This document shows positions 51,120 through 60,427 of a stretch of 64,000 nucleotides of DNA, piece by piece. The notes beneath the pieces were generated by a model. That model was not told the DNA's origin and made no database searches. It worked only from the letters and a program-made list of their open reading frames with translations. Within the stretch, counting starts at the first letter, position 1. Each line of letters starts with the position of its first letter. Position numbers and translations under genes: made by a program. The DNA is from Corynebacterium choanae (lineage in GTDB: Bacteria; Actinomycetota; Actinomycetes; Mycobacteriales; Mycobacteriaceae), in assembly GCF_003813965.1 (NCBI RefSeq), contig NZ_CP033896.1, forward strand, positions 1,612,001 to 1,676,000, in the 5' to 3' direction.

Positions 51120-51839
51120 CTAGCCAGTACGGCGTCGCCGCGTGAACAACACCACCAACCCGATCAGCACGATCACACCGACACCAAGTCCAATCCACAG
51201 CGGCACCGGTGACCCTTTCGCACTTTGCTCGTTGGTCGGAGCATCATCGGCAGTATCAGCTGCAGCGGTAGTTGTCGACGAAGCAGCAGCAGACGTCGAC
51301 GCTGTCGCCGTCGTTGAGACAGATGTCGTAGCCGACGAAGCAGGAGCAGCACTACTAGCGGTAGTGGTTGTACTGCTTGAAGTTGACGTCGCAGACGTGC
51401 TGGCTGCAGAGCTCCGAGTAGTCGGTGAGTCAGCCCCTTCACCAGCAACGTGGAAGGTGGTTTTGCCCCGGGTTGCATGGCCGTCCGAGGAGGTGATTTG
51501 GAATCCGACAATATATTCGCCGGAACCGGGATTAAGGTCATCCGGTAAATCCACCGACACTACATTGTCGGTCAGCTGCGGGGTGTCGGTAAACAACACT
51601 TCGTGGGTTTCCGCGTTGGACACTGCAATCGTGTTGAAGCTTTCCTGCGGAATACCGGAGAACTCAAGTTCAATGTGGTGGGGAAAGGTTTCCACCACTG
51701 CCCCATCCGCGGGGGTCGCGTGCACCACCACATCGTGTGCGAACGCCAGCGGCGCCGCACCCACACCCAGCAATCCCGCAGTGGCGACTACTGCCACGTT
51801 ACGGCGAAAGCCTGTACCAATCGATTCCAGCGAAAACAC
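51120..51839 (-). CDS. CopC-domain copper-binding protein with C-terminal membrane anchor
   Basis: Signal peptide ends in AFA, so the mature protein begins with His (HDVVVHATPADGAVVE), the N-terminal copper(II) ligand typical of CopC. The SSDGHATRGKTTFHV strand gives the second Asp/His site. A Ser/Thr/Ala-rich linker is followed by a membrane segment (PLWIGLGVGVIVLIGLVVLF) and RRRRTG. GTG 51839 has AAGGG about 9 bases upstream and gives 239 residues; GTG 51878 would add 13 residues. No CopD-type permease is fused or adjacent. Confidence 0.85.
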   Translation of the reverse strand: MFSLESIGTGFRRNVAVVATAGLLGVGAAPLAFAHDVVVHATPADGAVVETFPHHIELEFSGIPQESFNTIAVSNAETHEVLFTDTPQLTDNVVSVDLPDDLNPGSGEYIVGFQITSSDGHATRGKTTFHVAGEGADSPTTRSSAASTSATSTSSSTTTTASSAAPASSATTSVSTTATASTSAAASSTTTAAADTADDAPTNEQSAKGSPVPLWIGLGVGVIVLIGLVVLFTRRRRTG

Positions 51840-52543
51840 GAGTTTTTTACCCTTCACAAACGGTTGAAAACGGCTCACCGGTGCTGCAGCACGTGGTGCG
51901 CAAACACACGGTGTAAAGCATGCACTTCCAAACGATAACAGTACCCGCGGTCACTGGCGTGAACGGGACATTACATTCCGCGCAGCTTATTGCAGGCACT
52001 TATCGAAGTAGTCGGCCACGAGCTTCTGTTAGTTCCCGGTACGGCAATGTTGGCCGCGGACCACTACCCCCGATGCAACGGCCTGAAGCGCCAACGATGT
52101 ATCAACGAAAGCCCTGTGACCGGCACAAACACGGACAAAATCGGGATTTTGACAGTGCGGATTGTGTAGAGCGCAACACGCCCCCACCACCTGTCGATAA
52201 CTAGGAGCCGTATGGAGTTGTGCAGATCACGTCCAAGCCGACTCTTGCAAAGCTGAGTCCTTCAAGGGACTACAAGACTTCAGGCAATAGTTGTCAAAGC
52301 AAGCAGCAAACCGGTGTGCAATGTTGCGGCTGGAGCACCTGCGAGCACCAGACTGCAGGAACTTGAGGATTTTGCAGGTTTCACCACAACGGAAAAGCAT
52401 CAACAGCAATCAAGTCGTAAACCCGCAAAGAAAAACCGCTGCTTCCCAGCATTCAAGGTGGAAAGCAGCGGATACTCCGCACCAAACTACTGCACGCCAG
52501 TCTGTGCAAACAAACGTTTTAGACCTGGCTGCGCAACAGCGAG
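51840..52543. other. Spacer between the trypsin lipoprotein and CopC genes
   Basis: 704 bp. It holds the CopC promoter and the terminator of the lipoprotein gene (52425-52471). No gene is supported. Confidence 0.5.
52425..52471 (-). terminator. Intrinsic terminator after the trypsin lipoprotein gene
   Basis: CCGCTGCTT (52436-52444) pairs with AAGCAGCGG (52463-52471) and leads on the minus strand into TTTTTCTTTGCGG, a good T-run. Confidence 0.8.
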
Positions 52544-54538
52544 CTACGGCAGGCGGGTAAATAGCGTGAGGTTTTCACCAAATTGTGATGAACCGGCATG
52601 TATCGACCCCACGACACCATCGCCAGGGATCCACACCGGACCGCCGGAATCACCAGGTGCCGCTTCGACATTAACGCCGAAAATCTGATCAGCATAGTAT
52701 TTGCCGCGATAGACGATAGTGCCACAGCGAACTTCCTGCGTGGTACTTCCGTAGACGCAAGCCTGTTTACCTACCAGCTCGTCTGGAGTGATTCCCGCAT
52801 GGGTATCGCCGCTAAATGGGTTCGCACCCACCACAACATCGGCATAAGGGCGGATTACTGCCAGGTCTGTTGCCATCCGCAACCAGTCACCGGCACTGCC
52901 ATGTTCCCAGTGGTTGTCTTTCGGCTCATCATTGGAATAGAGCCGTTGCAGCACTCCGAGCGGATGTAAAGCTGTGTCGTAGACGACCGAACCGGATTCA
53001 CCACAGTGCGCTGCAGTTACCGCGACGCCACGGGTTTTATCGGCGAATGCGACGGTACACTGCGACCACATGGTTCCATCCTCGGCAGGAGTAGCGTGTT
53101 TGATGTAGACGAATTCACCCTGCGAAAGCGGTAACGGTTTACCTTCGCTGCGATCCGGGATGGTGGTCAATGCAGCGGCGTAATCCCAAGTGGGTAGCTC
53201 GGGTACTTCTAGTCGTTGAGGATCATCCGGAAGTGGCGCTGCAGTGTCATCGACTTCCGGCTCATTGTCGGTAGTCGGGATGCGCACAAATACGGCAATG
53301 GTTTTCCCTTCCCATTCACCAAGTCGGGCTGCCACACCAACCAACCCGGATCCCGGAAGATAAACCCCTGCCCCGGTGACTACACCTGATGTGTTTGCAT
53401 CGACCCCAAAAATCATTGTTCCCGAATAGTGATTCGAGGCATAAGTAACTGTCCCGCAGGATTCGCTTTCGGTTTGGGCGGCTTTAAAACAGACCTCTTT
53501 CCCTTTCCAGGTTGCCGGATCCACTTCAGCTAGGGTGTTGCCGGAATAGTGGTTGTTCCCAAGTCGCACATCCGAGTACAGGCGAATCTCTGCAATATCA
53601 GTTGCAAGACGTCGCAAATCCTCGTCACTGCCGGCTTCCCACGGGTTCTTCCTTGCCTCATCATTGTTATAGATTCGGCTCATTACTCCAATGGGCCGGC
53701 CATACTCGTCGACCACCTCGGTACCGTTTTCACCACAGCTTGAGGCGGTAAGTAACGTGTGGTAGCGCTTATCAACAAATCCGACCGTGCAACCCAGATA
53801 CTGGGGCTGCCCAGGTTTGGCATCGGGATTCTTCATTAACAGCACATCACCCTGATGTATCGCTCTTGGGCGTCCTAAACTGCGATCGGGCACTGTATCG
53901 AGTGGCCCTTGAATCCGCCATGAAGGCAACGCGGAATCGTTGCCTTCGGTGGGTTCTGGTTTCGGGCTAGTTTCTGGCTCGGGTTTTGGCTGTGGCTTAG
54001 GAGATTCTTCCGATGGTTGTGGATCGGAAGTTGGTTCGGGCTTCGGTTCCGGTTTCGGATCCGGCTTCGGTTCTGGTTTCGGATCCGGCTTCGGTTCTGG
54101 TTTCGGTTCCGGCTTCGATTCCGGTTTCGGATCCGGATTCCCAGTGGGAGGAATTACCACAGGCGGTTTGCCAAAGTCTGGGTCTACTGGTGTATCCGGA
54201 TTTGATGGTTCTATCGGGGTAGCAGGCTCACCAGTATCTGGGAATACTGGCGTGGAATCATCTGGGGTCTCAATTTCAGGCTTTGAAACTTCAGGTGAAG
54301 GTTCAGGCGCTGGGGCCGGTTCTGGTTGTGGTTGCTCCGACTTGCTGGGTTCTGGCTGGAGCTCCGGGTCGACTGGCGAAGAAGGTGATACGTCAACAGG
54401 TGCTTCTGGGGCTACTGAACCTGCTGATGATTCAGGAATCTTCACTGTTGGATCGGACGTACTGGAAGCAGAACATCCAGTCACAACAAGAGCGAGGCTC
54501 GTGATGACAGCGGGTAGCACTGCACGGCGGTGAACCAT
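52544..54538 (-). CDS. Lipoprotein with two trypsin-like domains, the first degenerate
   Basis: 664 residues. Lipobox LALVVTGC (Cys22). Then a Pro/Glu/Lys/Asp-rich linker (about 30-200) with PKPEPKPD repeats, and two trypsin-fold domains. Domain 1 (about 205-420) has TASSCG where TAAHCG is expected (His to Ser267), keeps ATDIAEIR (Asp314), and has Thr388 where the catalytic Ser should be, so it is probably inactive. Domain 2 (about 450-664) has His511 (TAAHCG), Asp558 (ATDLAVIR) and Ser631 (APGDSGGPV), an intact triad. AAGGA is 7-8 bases before ATG 54538. It is flanked by a long promoter region and its own terminator. Extracellular protease role is inferred. Confidence 0.85.
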   Translation of the reverse strand: MVHRRAVLPAVITSLALVVTGCSASSTSDPTVKIPESSAGSVAPEAPVDVSPSSPVDPELQPEPSKSEQPQPEPAPAPEPSPEVSKPEIETPDDSTPVFPDTGEPATPIEPSNPDTPVDPDFGKPPVVIPPTGNPDPKPESKPEPKPEPKPDPKPEPKPDPKPEPKPEPTSDPQPSEESPKPQPKPEPETSPKPEPTEGNDSALPSWRIQGPLDTVPDRSLGRPRAIHQGDVLLMKNPDAKPGQPQYLGCTVGFVDKRYHTLLTASSCGENGTEVVDEYGRPIGVMSRIYNNDEARKNPWEAGSDEDLRRLATDIAEIRLYSDVRLGNNHYSGNTLAEVDPATWKGKEVCFKAAQTESESCGTVTYASNHYSGTMIFGVDANTSGVVTGAGVYLPGSGLVGVAARLGEWEGKTIAVFVRIPTTDNEPEVDDTAAPLPDDPQRLEVPELPTWDYAAALTTIPDRSEGKPLPLSQGEFVYIKHATPAEDGTMWSQCTVAFADKTRGVAVTAAHCGESGSVVYDTALHPLGVLQRLYSNDEPKDNHWEHGSAGDWLRMATDLAVIRPYADVVVGANPFSGDTHAGITPDELVGKQACVYGSTTQEVRCGTIVYRGKYYADQIFGVNVEAAPGDSGGPVWIPGDGVVGSIHAGSSQFGENLTLFTRLP
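54057..54104. repeat. 24-bp tandem repeat coding for the Pro/Lys linker
   Basis: Two exact 24-bp copies (54057-54080 and 54081-54104), with degenerate copies on both sides (about 54034-54139). They encode the PKPEPKPD octapeptide pattern. Such repeats vary in number by slippage. Confidence 0.8.
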
Positions 54539-55041
54539 GGGTAGATCCTTAATAGGAGTGCATGAGTGAAATTGGAGGTCGCCAACCAAACCAGGCGCAG
54601 CGACCAATATGAATGAACTTGTGCCCAACGAGCGCTCGAGCGAAAAATAAAGACGCAGCAAACAGACTTTACAATTTTCTCGACATACCCACAGTTCGTA
54701 CAAAACTTTAGCCGAGAGAAGGCAGCATTACATTGCCGAAAAATCGGATAAAAGCCATGTTGACGGCTCATTGTCGGGTGAGCAGCACCGTTCGAAATCT
54801 GAGTGAACATTGAGGTTTTTCACTCGTTGCGTCGTAAGCACTATATGTAAGACGATGGTACTCCCCACTTGGTGACATAGGACAACAAAATGCACCTGTT
54901 TTTCTCAAACCGGTTTACCCCGAAACCGGCCTAGGTCGCGCAAAGAATCACCCGTCATGTTGTACAGCGACTGCTAGAACCCTCCCCTATAGCGGCGACA
55001 ATAAAAACCCCGATTCATCGACTGATGAATCGGGGTGCTAG
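54539..55041. other. Upstream region of the trypsin lipoprotein gene and tRNA-Val terminator
   Basis: 503 bp that includes the tRNA-Val(CAC) terminator at its end. A promoter for the lipoprotein gene must lie here but no clear boxes were identified. Confidence 0.45.
55003..55035 (-). terminator. Intrinsic terminator after tRNA-Val(CAC)
   Basis: A perfect 12-bp stem (CCCCGATTCATC with GATGAATCGGGG, loop GACT) runs on the minus strand into TTTTTATTG. Confidence 0.92.
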
Positions 55042-55113
55042 TGGTCCTAGCTGGGATCGAACCAGCGACCTTTCCGGTGTGAACGGAACGCTCTTCCACT
55101 GAGCCATAGGACC
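55042..55113 (-). tRNA. tRNA-Val (anticodon CAC)
   Basis: 72 nt, acceptor GGTCCTA/TAGGACC, anticodon stem TTCCG with loop TTCACAC (anticodon CAC), T-arm GCTGG-TTCGATC-CCAGC. CCA is not encoded. Followed by its own terminator. Confidence 0.95.
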
Positions 55114-55578
55114 GATATTAAATTGGTGTCGCGTTTGCCGACGAGAAGTAACCTTAGCACAGCACACACAGTTGGGGAAATAGGCAGGTACTAAGCCTAT
55201 TCACCCCGCAATCAGCTGGAGATATGGACAACCAGTGAACCGCTGAGCCGCCGATGGCTACAACTTTTCAGCTATAGCCACATCCCCATGACCTAGTTCC
55301 TTCCCCCAAAGCAGCTAAGTTTCACGTTAGAGCACTACGCTCGGCGCAATACAGCGATGCCAAAATGAGTCAGTTCGACAGCACATCCAATCTGGTGACT
55401 GTGCAATATGGAACTTGTCCCCACCCCGCACACGGCGACGCCTAACCTGGAACAAATAGGACGAAACGAAAATCCCACCCATCGGCAAGGGATTCACCTG
55501 GGAATTTGCACAGCACACCATTGTGGCTATAAAGTGTGTGTTCGTTCAGCAGTGACCTACGGTTGCTGTATGACACAT
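55114..55578. other. Spacer between tRNA-Val(CAC) and the tRNA cluster
   Basis: 465 bp between divergent tRNA genes; it must hold both promoters. No coding gene is supported. Confidence 0.5.
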
Positions 55579-55651
55579 GCGGATGTAGCGCAGTTGGTAG
55601 CGCATAACCTTGCCAAGGTTAGGGTCGCGAGTTCGAGTCTCGTCATCCGCT
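55579..55651 (+). tRNA. tRNA-Gly (anticodon GCC), copy 1
   Basis: 73 nt, acceptor GCGGATG/CATCCGC, anticodon loop TTGCCAA (GCC), T-loop TTCGAGT. Identical to the copies at 55865 and 56096. No encoded CCA. Confidence 0.95.
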
Positions 55652-55680
55652 CTGGTATGGTCTCGTACCTGATTACCAAC

Positions 55681-55751
55681 GGTGGAATGGCCGAGTGGTG
55701 AGGCAACGGTCTGCAAAACCGTGCACACGGGTTCGATTCCCGTTTCCACCT
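55681..55751 (+). tRNA. tRNA-Cys (anticodon GCA)
   Basis: 71 nt, acceptor GGTGGAA/TTCCACC, anticodon stem ACGGT with loop CTGCAAA (GCA). Single copy in the cluster. Confidence 0.94.
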
Positions 55752-55755
55752 CCAA

Positions 55756-55827
55756 GCGCGTTTAGCTCAGCGGGAGAGCGCTTCCCTGACACGGAAGAGG
55801 TCACTGGTTCGATCCCAGTATCGCGCA
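55756..55827 (+). tRNA. tRNA-Val (anticodon GAC), copy 1
   Basis: 72 nt with anticodon loop CTGACAC (GAC), D-arm GCTC...GAGC, T-arm ACTGG/CCAGT. The acceptor stem GCGCGTT/ATCGCGC has a T-T mismatch at pair 6:67, shared by the second copy. CCA follows directly (55828-55830) in this copy only. Confidence 0.94.
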
Positions 55828-55864
55828 CCAAGACAGTATCTTGTCTTGATAATTTCATACCCAT

Positions 55865-55937
55865 GCGGATGTAGCGCAGTTGGTAGCGCATAACCTTGCC
55901 AAGGTTAGGGTCGCGAGTTCGAGTCTCGTCATCCGCT
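55865..55937 (+). tRNA. tRNA-Gly (anticodon GCC), copy 2
   Basis: 73 nt, identical to copies 1 and 3. It opens the second Gly-Val unit of the cluster. Confidence 0.95.
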
Positions 55938-55976
55938 CCACGACTTCCTTTCGATCGTTATCGATTGTCGTGTCTC

Positions 55977-56048
55977 GCGCGTTTAGCTCAGCGGGAGAGC
56001 GCTTCCCTGACACGGAAGAGGTCACTGGTTCGATCCCAGTATCGCGCA
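55977..56048 (+). tRNA. tRNA-Val (anticodon GAC), copy 2
   Basis: 72 nt, identical to copy 1 through the discriminator base, including the T-T mismatch in the acceptor stem. No encoded CCA. Confidence 0.94.
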
Positions 56049-56095
56049 CGAGCCTGGGAACGGGCTTCGTTAAAAACAAATAACTTCATAGTCAT

Positions 56096-56168
56096 GCGGA
56101 TGTAGCGCAGTTGGTAGCGCATAACCTTGCCAAGGTTAGGGTCGCGAGTTCGAGTCTCGTCATCCGCT
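56096..56168 (+). tRNA. tRNA-Gly (anticodon GCC), copy 3
   Basis: 73 nt, identical to the other two Gly copies; last gene of the cluster, 15 bp before the terminator hairpin. Confidence 0.95.
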
Positions 56169-56183
56169 CTCTGAAAAATTGTT

Positions 56184-56233
56184 ACAGTCACAGCCCAGTT
56201 CACTTCTGCGAACTGGGCTGTGACTGTTTTTCT
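56184..56233 (+). terminator. Intrinsic terminator of the tRNA cluster
   Basis: A perfect 18-bp stem (ACAGTCACAGCCCAGTTC with its complement at 56210-56227), an 8-base loop, then TTTTTCT. Confidence 0.95.
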
Positions 56234-56303
56234 ATCCAAATGCCGCCTCGGCTAGTTGTGGGCACAGACTGCGCAACCTTCAACCCGGGAAGCTGCCCCA
56301 TGC

Positions 56304-56333
56304 TTCTGGTCACCAGATATCGCCCTGTATCCT
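56304..56333 (+). promoter_or_regulatory. Candidate promoter of aftC
   Basis: TATCCT (56328-56333) ends 7 bases before the GTG start, and TTCTGG (56304-56309) lies 18 bases further upstream. No ribosome site separates them, which suggests transcription starting at the GTG. Confidence 0.35.
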
Positions 56334-56340
56334 AAAGCTC

Positions 56341-57600
56341 GTGTCACTAGGTCTGAAAGAACGTCTCGATCAATGGTGGGTTAGCGGCTCACCGACGACT
56401 GCACCCTCCACAGTTATCACCAGCCCTGCACAGCGAGATCGGCTCGGCAACATCATGTTGTGGCCGATCGCAATCGCCCTGGTGCTCCACCGAGTGTGTG
56501 TGCTGGCCGTCAACGGTGCAGTCACCGATGATTTCACCACGGTGTATTCGGCGTTGCAACGGTTTTTGGATCATCAGCCGGTCTACAACGAGACCTATTT
56601 TTATGTCGATCCGCACTACCTGTACTCCCCTGGCGCTACCTTGTTGCTTTCCCCCCTTGGGTTTGCGACAGACTTCGATACCGCCCGGATTTCTTTCATC
56701 GTCGTCAATGCGATCGCGATCATTGTGGCACTTGCCCTTCTGACGAGAATCAGCGGTTTTTCGCTGCGCTCGTGGGTGTTCCCCGCAGCACTGACGTTGG
56801 CGTTCTATTCCGAAGCGGTGCGAAACACCTTAACGTTTTCCAACATCAACGGAGTATTGATGCTTGGGCTTGTGGTGTTTCTCCAAGCGCTACTACATCG
56901 TCGGCTGCTCCTTGCGGGCATCGTCATCGGTCTGCTGATCGTGATTAAGCCGATCTTCCTTCCCTTGCTGTTTCTGCCGTTGGCCAGGTTGCAATGGCAA
57001 ACCATTGTCGCCGGTATCGCAGTCCCGGTAGTGCTCAATGTCATCGGTTGGCAGCTTGTTGTGGATACTGATGATTACATTCATCGACTGCTCCCGTATC
57101 TGGCAGAGACCCGTGACTATTCGAATTCTTCCCTGCCAGGAATCGCCGCGTATTTTCGCATGCCACAATGGCAATTCCATTTCTGGTTTGCACTCTTTGC
57201 AGTGCTTTGCCTCGTGGCGGTGATATTGCTTGCTCGGTATCGCATCAGCGATCCGTGGCTGTGGCTCACCCATACCACCGGGCTGCTGCTTACCGGGGTG
57301 TTTTTCCTTTCATCCCTGGGGCAAATGTACTATTCGATGCTGCTGATCCCCATGTTTTTCACCGTGGTGTCCGCCCGCAGCGTTATGCATTCACCAATCG
57401 CTTGGATTGCAGCGTATCTGGTGATGACTCCAGATTCCTGGCAAGGTGGACTGTTTGATGCTGGCCGTTGGATCAACAATTTTTCAGCATGCGCCGGCTG
57501 GGCACTGCTAATCGTCACTATCACCGCCACCGCCTGCGGCTGGTTTGCCCAGGATCGCTACCGGCACAGCGAACAGCTACAGTCTGCTCCGGTGAAGTGA
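56341..57600 (+). CDS. aftC: Arabinofuranosyltransferase AftC-type (GT87, DUF2029 family)
   Basis: Membrane glycosyltransferase that branches arabinogalactan using decaprenyl-phospho-arabinose. 419 residues with about ten membrane segments. The first extracytoplasmic loop carries [20 protein letters not shown] (Asp63-Asp64), then [20 protein letters not shown], the hallmark of the family. The start is GTG 56341, without a Shine-Dalgarno sequence. msrB and hemQ follow, the same neighbours as in other corynebacteria. Confidence 0.9.
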
Positions 57601-57842
57601 AGCAATCCTTGCGATGTCGCAGCGGGGTCAACGCGCTGCCTATCGCCTGTGCTCACTGTTGCCGCGACTGTCGCATACTTCTTTGTGCCCGGCTAGGTTC
57701 GGCATCAAGCAAAACCGGCTAGGATTGTCGGACAGGCCTGTAGCCTTAAAAAACACTGTCGGTGGCGGCATGTGCAACGCTGCTGCGTTGTGAATGTGCA
57801 CAAGGTTTCCCCCACCGCGATACCCATATGCAAGGAGCTTCG

Positions 57843-58259
57843 ATGACTGATTTTTCCATGCTTACCGATGACGACTGGGCGCAGCGTCTCACCCCGGAAG
57901 AGTTCCGTGTGTTGCGGCAAGCAGGCACTGAGGCGCCCGGTACCGGTGAATATACCGATACTGAAACTGTTGGTGTCTATTCATGTCGTGCCTGCGGCAC
58001 TGAGCTATTTCGTTCGGCGGAAAAATTCCATTCAGGCTGCGGCTGGCCGGCGTTTTTCAGCCCTTTGGCAGCTGATCGTGTGATCGAACGAGAGGATCGC
58101 TCCCTCGGGCGGGTTCGCACCGAAGTTCTGTGTGCCAACTGCAATTCCCATTTGGGTCATGTGTTTGCTGGTGAAGGCTTCGACACACCGACCGATTTAC
58201 GCTATTGCATCAATTCGATCTGTTTAACACTGGAACCGAAGGATGACCTGTCTTCCTAA
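57843..58259 (+). CDS. msrB: Peptide methionine-(R)-S-oxide reductase MsrB
   Basis: Reduces the R-sulfoxide of methionine in proteins. 138 residues: zinc ligands Cys48/Cys51 (YSCRACGTE) and Cys97/Cys100 (LCANCNSHLGHVF), catalytic Cys122 in RYCINS, and FHSGCGWPAFF. AAGGAG lies 5 bases before ATG 57843. It is followed by a strong terminator and then convergent hemQ. Confidence 0.95.
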   Translation: MTDFSMLTDDDWAQRLTPEEFRVLRQAGTEAPGTGEYTDTETVGVYSCRACGTELFRSAEKFHSGCGWPAFFSPLAADRVIEREDRSLGRVRTEVLCANCNSHLGHVFAGEGFDTPTDLRYCINSICLTLEPKDDLSS

Positions 58260-58324
58260 CAATGTGACTTTGTGCGAGGCCGGCACCTGGCTGTCCGGTG
58301 AAGCAGCTGGTTTGACATAAACTC

Positions 58325-58379
58325 AACGCCAGGTTGTACCCCTGCAACACAGCGGGGTTCAACCTGGCGTTATTTTGTT
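58325..58379 (+). terminator. Terminator between msrB and hemQ
   Basis: AACGCCAGGTTG (58325-58336) pairs perfectly with CAACCTGGCGTT (58360-58371), with an inner CCCC/GGGG helix, followed by ATTTTGTT. It may also act for convergent hemQ. Confidence 0.85.
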
Positions 58380-58438
58380 GCGAGCGCTACCGTCGCCCAT
58401 ATGCCTTATCGAGGCATTGCCGTCTGTGAGTTGATGGT

Positions 58439-59197
58439 TTATTTTCCGGCCAAGCGAGCAACGAGTTCACCCGGGTCGACGCGACGCCCGGTGTGGAAGG
58501 GGATTTCTTCACGCACATGCAGCCGCGCATCGGTGTAGCGCATTTGGTGCATTAGTTCTACGATTTGGTGAAGATCGTCGCATTCGAATGCCAGCATCCA
58601 CTCATAGTCGCCAAGCGAGAATGCGGAAACGGTGTTTGGCAATACATCAGGATATTTCCGGCCTGCCGAGCCGTGTTCGAGCAGGATGCGGCGACGGTCG
58701 TTGGCGTCGAGGAGATACCAGTCGTAGGAACGAACGAATGGGTAGACACTCACCCAGTCGCGGCCATCTTCACCTTTGATAAAGGTCGGCAGGTGGGATT
58801 TGTTGAATTCGCTGGGTTCGTGATGCCCGGTGCCCGACCAGAACACCGTCGAGCAGCGTCCCAGGGCAGTGTTTTTAAACTGGTGGAAGGATTCCTGGAT
58901 GGTTTCCATTTCCTGGGCGTGCCACCAAATCATGAAGTTGGCTTCAGGGCGCAGCGACGATACGTCGTAGACGCCGCGCACCACGGTTCCTTCGGGGAGT
59001 TTCGGCGTGCCCGTTGCCTCGTCGATGGTACTGGTGTCGACTTTGTCGAAGGAGTCGAAAAACTCCCGGGCTTCGGCGATAGCGGCATCCACGTCGAGGC
59101 TGCGGAGTTTGTCAGCGTCGACGGAGAAAGAAATCCACTGGGTGTAGCGGCGCAGAGCGTTGAGTGCGTCGAACTTCAACTTTGGTGTTTGAGCCAT
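58439..59197 (-). CDS. hemQ: Coproheme decarboxylase HemQ (ChdC)
   Basis: Converts coproheme III to haem b in the coproporphyrin-dependent pathway of actinobacteria. 252 residues, chlorite-dismutase-like fold: RYTQWISFSVDADKL, RGVYDVSSLRPEANFMIWWH, VYPFVRSYDWYLLD with catalytic Tyr152, and LEHGSAGRKYPDVL with His175 as likely axial haem ligand. GGGAAG lies about 11 bases before ATG 59197. Divergent from the DUF3000 gene. Confidence 0.95.
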   Translation of the reverse strand: MAQTPKLKFDALNALRRYTQWISFSVDADKLRSLDVDAAIAEAREFFDSFDKVDTSTIDEATGTPKLPEGTVVRGVYDVSSLRPEANFMIWWHAQEMETIQESFHQFKNTALGRCSTVFWSGTGHHEPSEFNKSHLPTFIKGEDGRDWVSVYPFVRSYDWYLLDANDRRRILLEHGSAGRKYPDVLPNTVSAFSLGDYEWMLAFECDDLHQIVELMHQMRYTDARLHVREEIPFHTGRRVDPGELVARLAGK

Positions 59198-59561
59198 GAT
59201 CTAAACTTCTTCCCTGTGAGTTTTGGGGAGGTGGAACAACGCGATGGTTGCGATGAGCAACCGTCGTGCCGGTGGTGTGTGGTTTGTCTCGTGGTGGCCG
59301 GTGGAACCGGTATGTCAGTGACCGGTTGTTCCAGCGCCGTTGAACAAGCACCAGCAGCACGATGTATTTGGTTGCGGCAGCGCAGTAACACAGTTTGTCG
59401 CCGTATCATGGGCGACACACTTCGTGGCAAATCCACCCTACTGCGTGCTTTCGCATTACACCCTATCAACCATAAGTTTGAGATGTGTGCAAAGGGGTGA
59501 AAATTGTGCCCCAGCTTGGATCTGTCGGCGCGCCTTAGCCCATTGGTTGCCGGGGAAGCAT
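59198..59561. other. Divergent promoter region between hemQ and the DUF3000 gene
   Basis: 364 bp. No gene with a ribosome site is seen. Confidence 0.5.
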
Positions 59562-60221
59562 ATGTTTATCCCCGTGACCGATGCAGAAAACCTCCTGTCG
59601 GAGGCGTTTGTTGCGCTTGATGAGCAGTCCAACGCCCCGGAGCCGTTTAATACCGCAGTGGCAAGCATGCATGCCGCGTCGCTGCGCGACGAGCTGGCTG
59701 TGTCAACGATTCGTCCACCACGCCGTCTCACCCCCTACTCCCATGCAATCGGTGTGGAGGTGGAGCATCCACTGCCAGCTGATGGCACCATCCCTGTCCA
59801 TTCCGAGGGTGACACCTTCGGTCGGCTGGTGTTGTTGTACGACCACGAGTCGGAGGGAACCTGGCAGGGCGACATGCGGCTGGTGGCATTTATTCAAGCC
59901 GATGTCGATCACACCATGGCGGAGGATCAGCTCATGCCAGAGGTAGTGTGGTCATGGCTGCTTGAAGCATTAGAACAGCGGGAAGCTGAATATAGTGTGC
60001 TGGGGGGCACGGTGACAGCTACTTCGTCGATGCGTTTCGGCGAGATCGGCGGCCCGCCGCGCGCCTATCAATTAGAGTTACGGGCATCCTGGACACCAGA
60101 CAGCACCGATTTGACTCGCCATGTGCAAGCCTTCGGCGATGTGCTGGCTGCCACTGCGGGGCTTCCCGCGGAAGGCACCGTGTCGTTGGCAGATCTGGCA
60201 GCTCGCCGCAACCGGCCGTAA
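59562..60221 (+). CDS. DUF3000 family protein
   Basis: 219 residues. Recognisable by MFIPVTDAENLLSEAFVAL, LAVSTIRPPRRLTPYSHAIG, FGRLVLLYDHESEGTWQGD and TAEYSV/SSMRFGEIGGPPRAYQ-type segments. A conserved actinobacterial protein of unknown function, without membrane segments or signal peptide. GGGGAAG precedes ATG 59562. In relatives such genes often precede an RNase D gene; here dxs follows directly on the other strand. Confidence 0.85.
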   Translation: MFIPVTDAENLLSEAFVALDEQSNAPEPFNTAVASMHAASLRDELAVSTIRPPRRLTPYSHAIGVEVEHPLPADGTIPVHSEGDTFGRLVLLYDHESEGTWQGDMRLVAFIQADVDHTMAEDQLMPEVVWSWLLEALEQREAEYSVLGGTVTATSSMRFGEIGGPPRAYQLELRASWTPDSTDLTRHVQAFGDVLAATAGLPAEGTVSLADLAARRNRP

Positions 60222-60364
60222 GTTGCACTGGAAACCATCCCCTGCCCAACTATCCATCGGAAAAACCTGAGTGATCTGGTGTGCGCCGCGTAGATAGGAT
60301 GCTCGGCGATGTTGCACAGTGTGGACAGTGGCGCGACGCGACAAACGATTGGCACCATACTCAG

Positions 60365-60422
60365 ACACCCTGCCCCGTAGTGGTTGTAATGCAACCAGCG
60401 GGACAGGGTGTGTGTTTATTTC
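60365..60422 (+). terminator. Terminator between the DUF3000 gene and dxs
   Basis: ACACCCTG (60365-60372) pairs with CAGGGTGT (60404-60411), with an inner TGGTTG/CAACCA stem (60381-60386, 60392-60397). TGTTTATTTCT follows on the plus strand. It lies between convergent genes. Confidence 0.7.
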
Positions 60423-60427
60423 TGGTG

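Noticed and set aside
54034..54139. Repeat array that could be mistaken for a CRISPR or satellite
   Set aside because: It is in frame and encodes the PKPEPKPD linker of the trypsin lipoprotein; there are no unique spacers.
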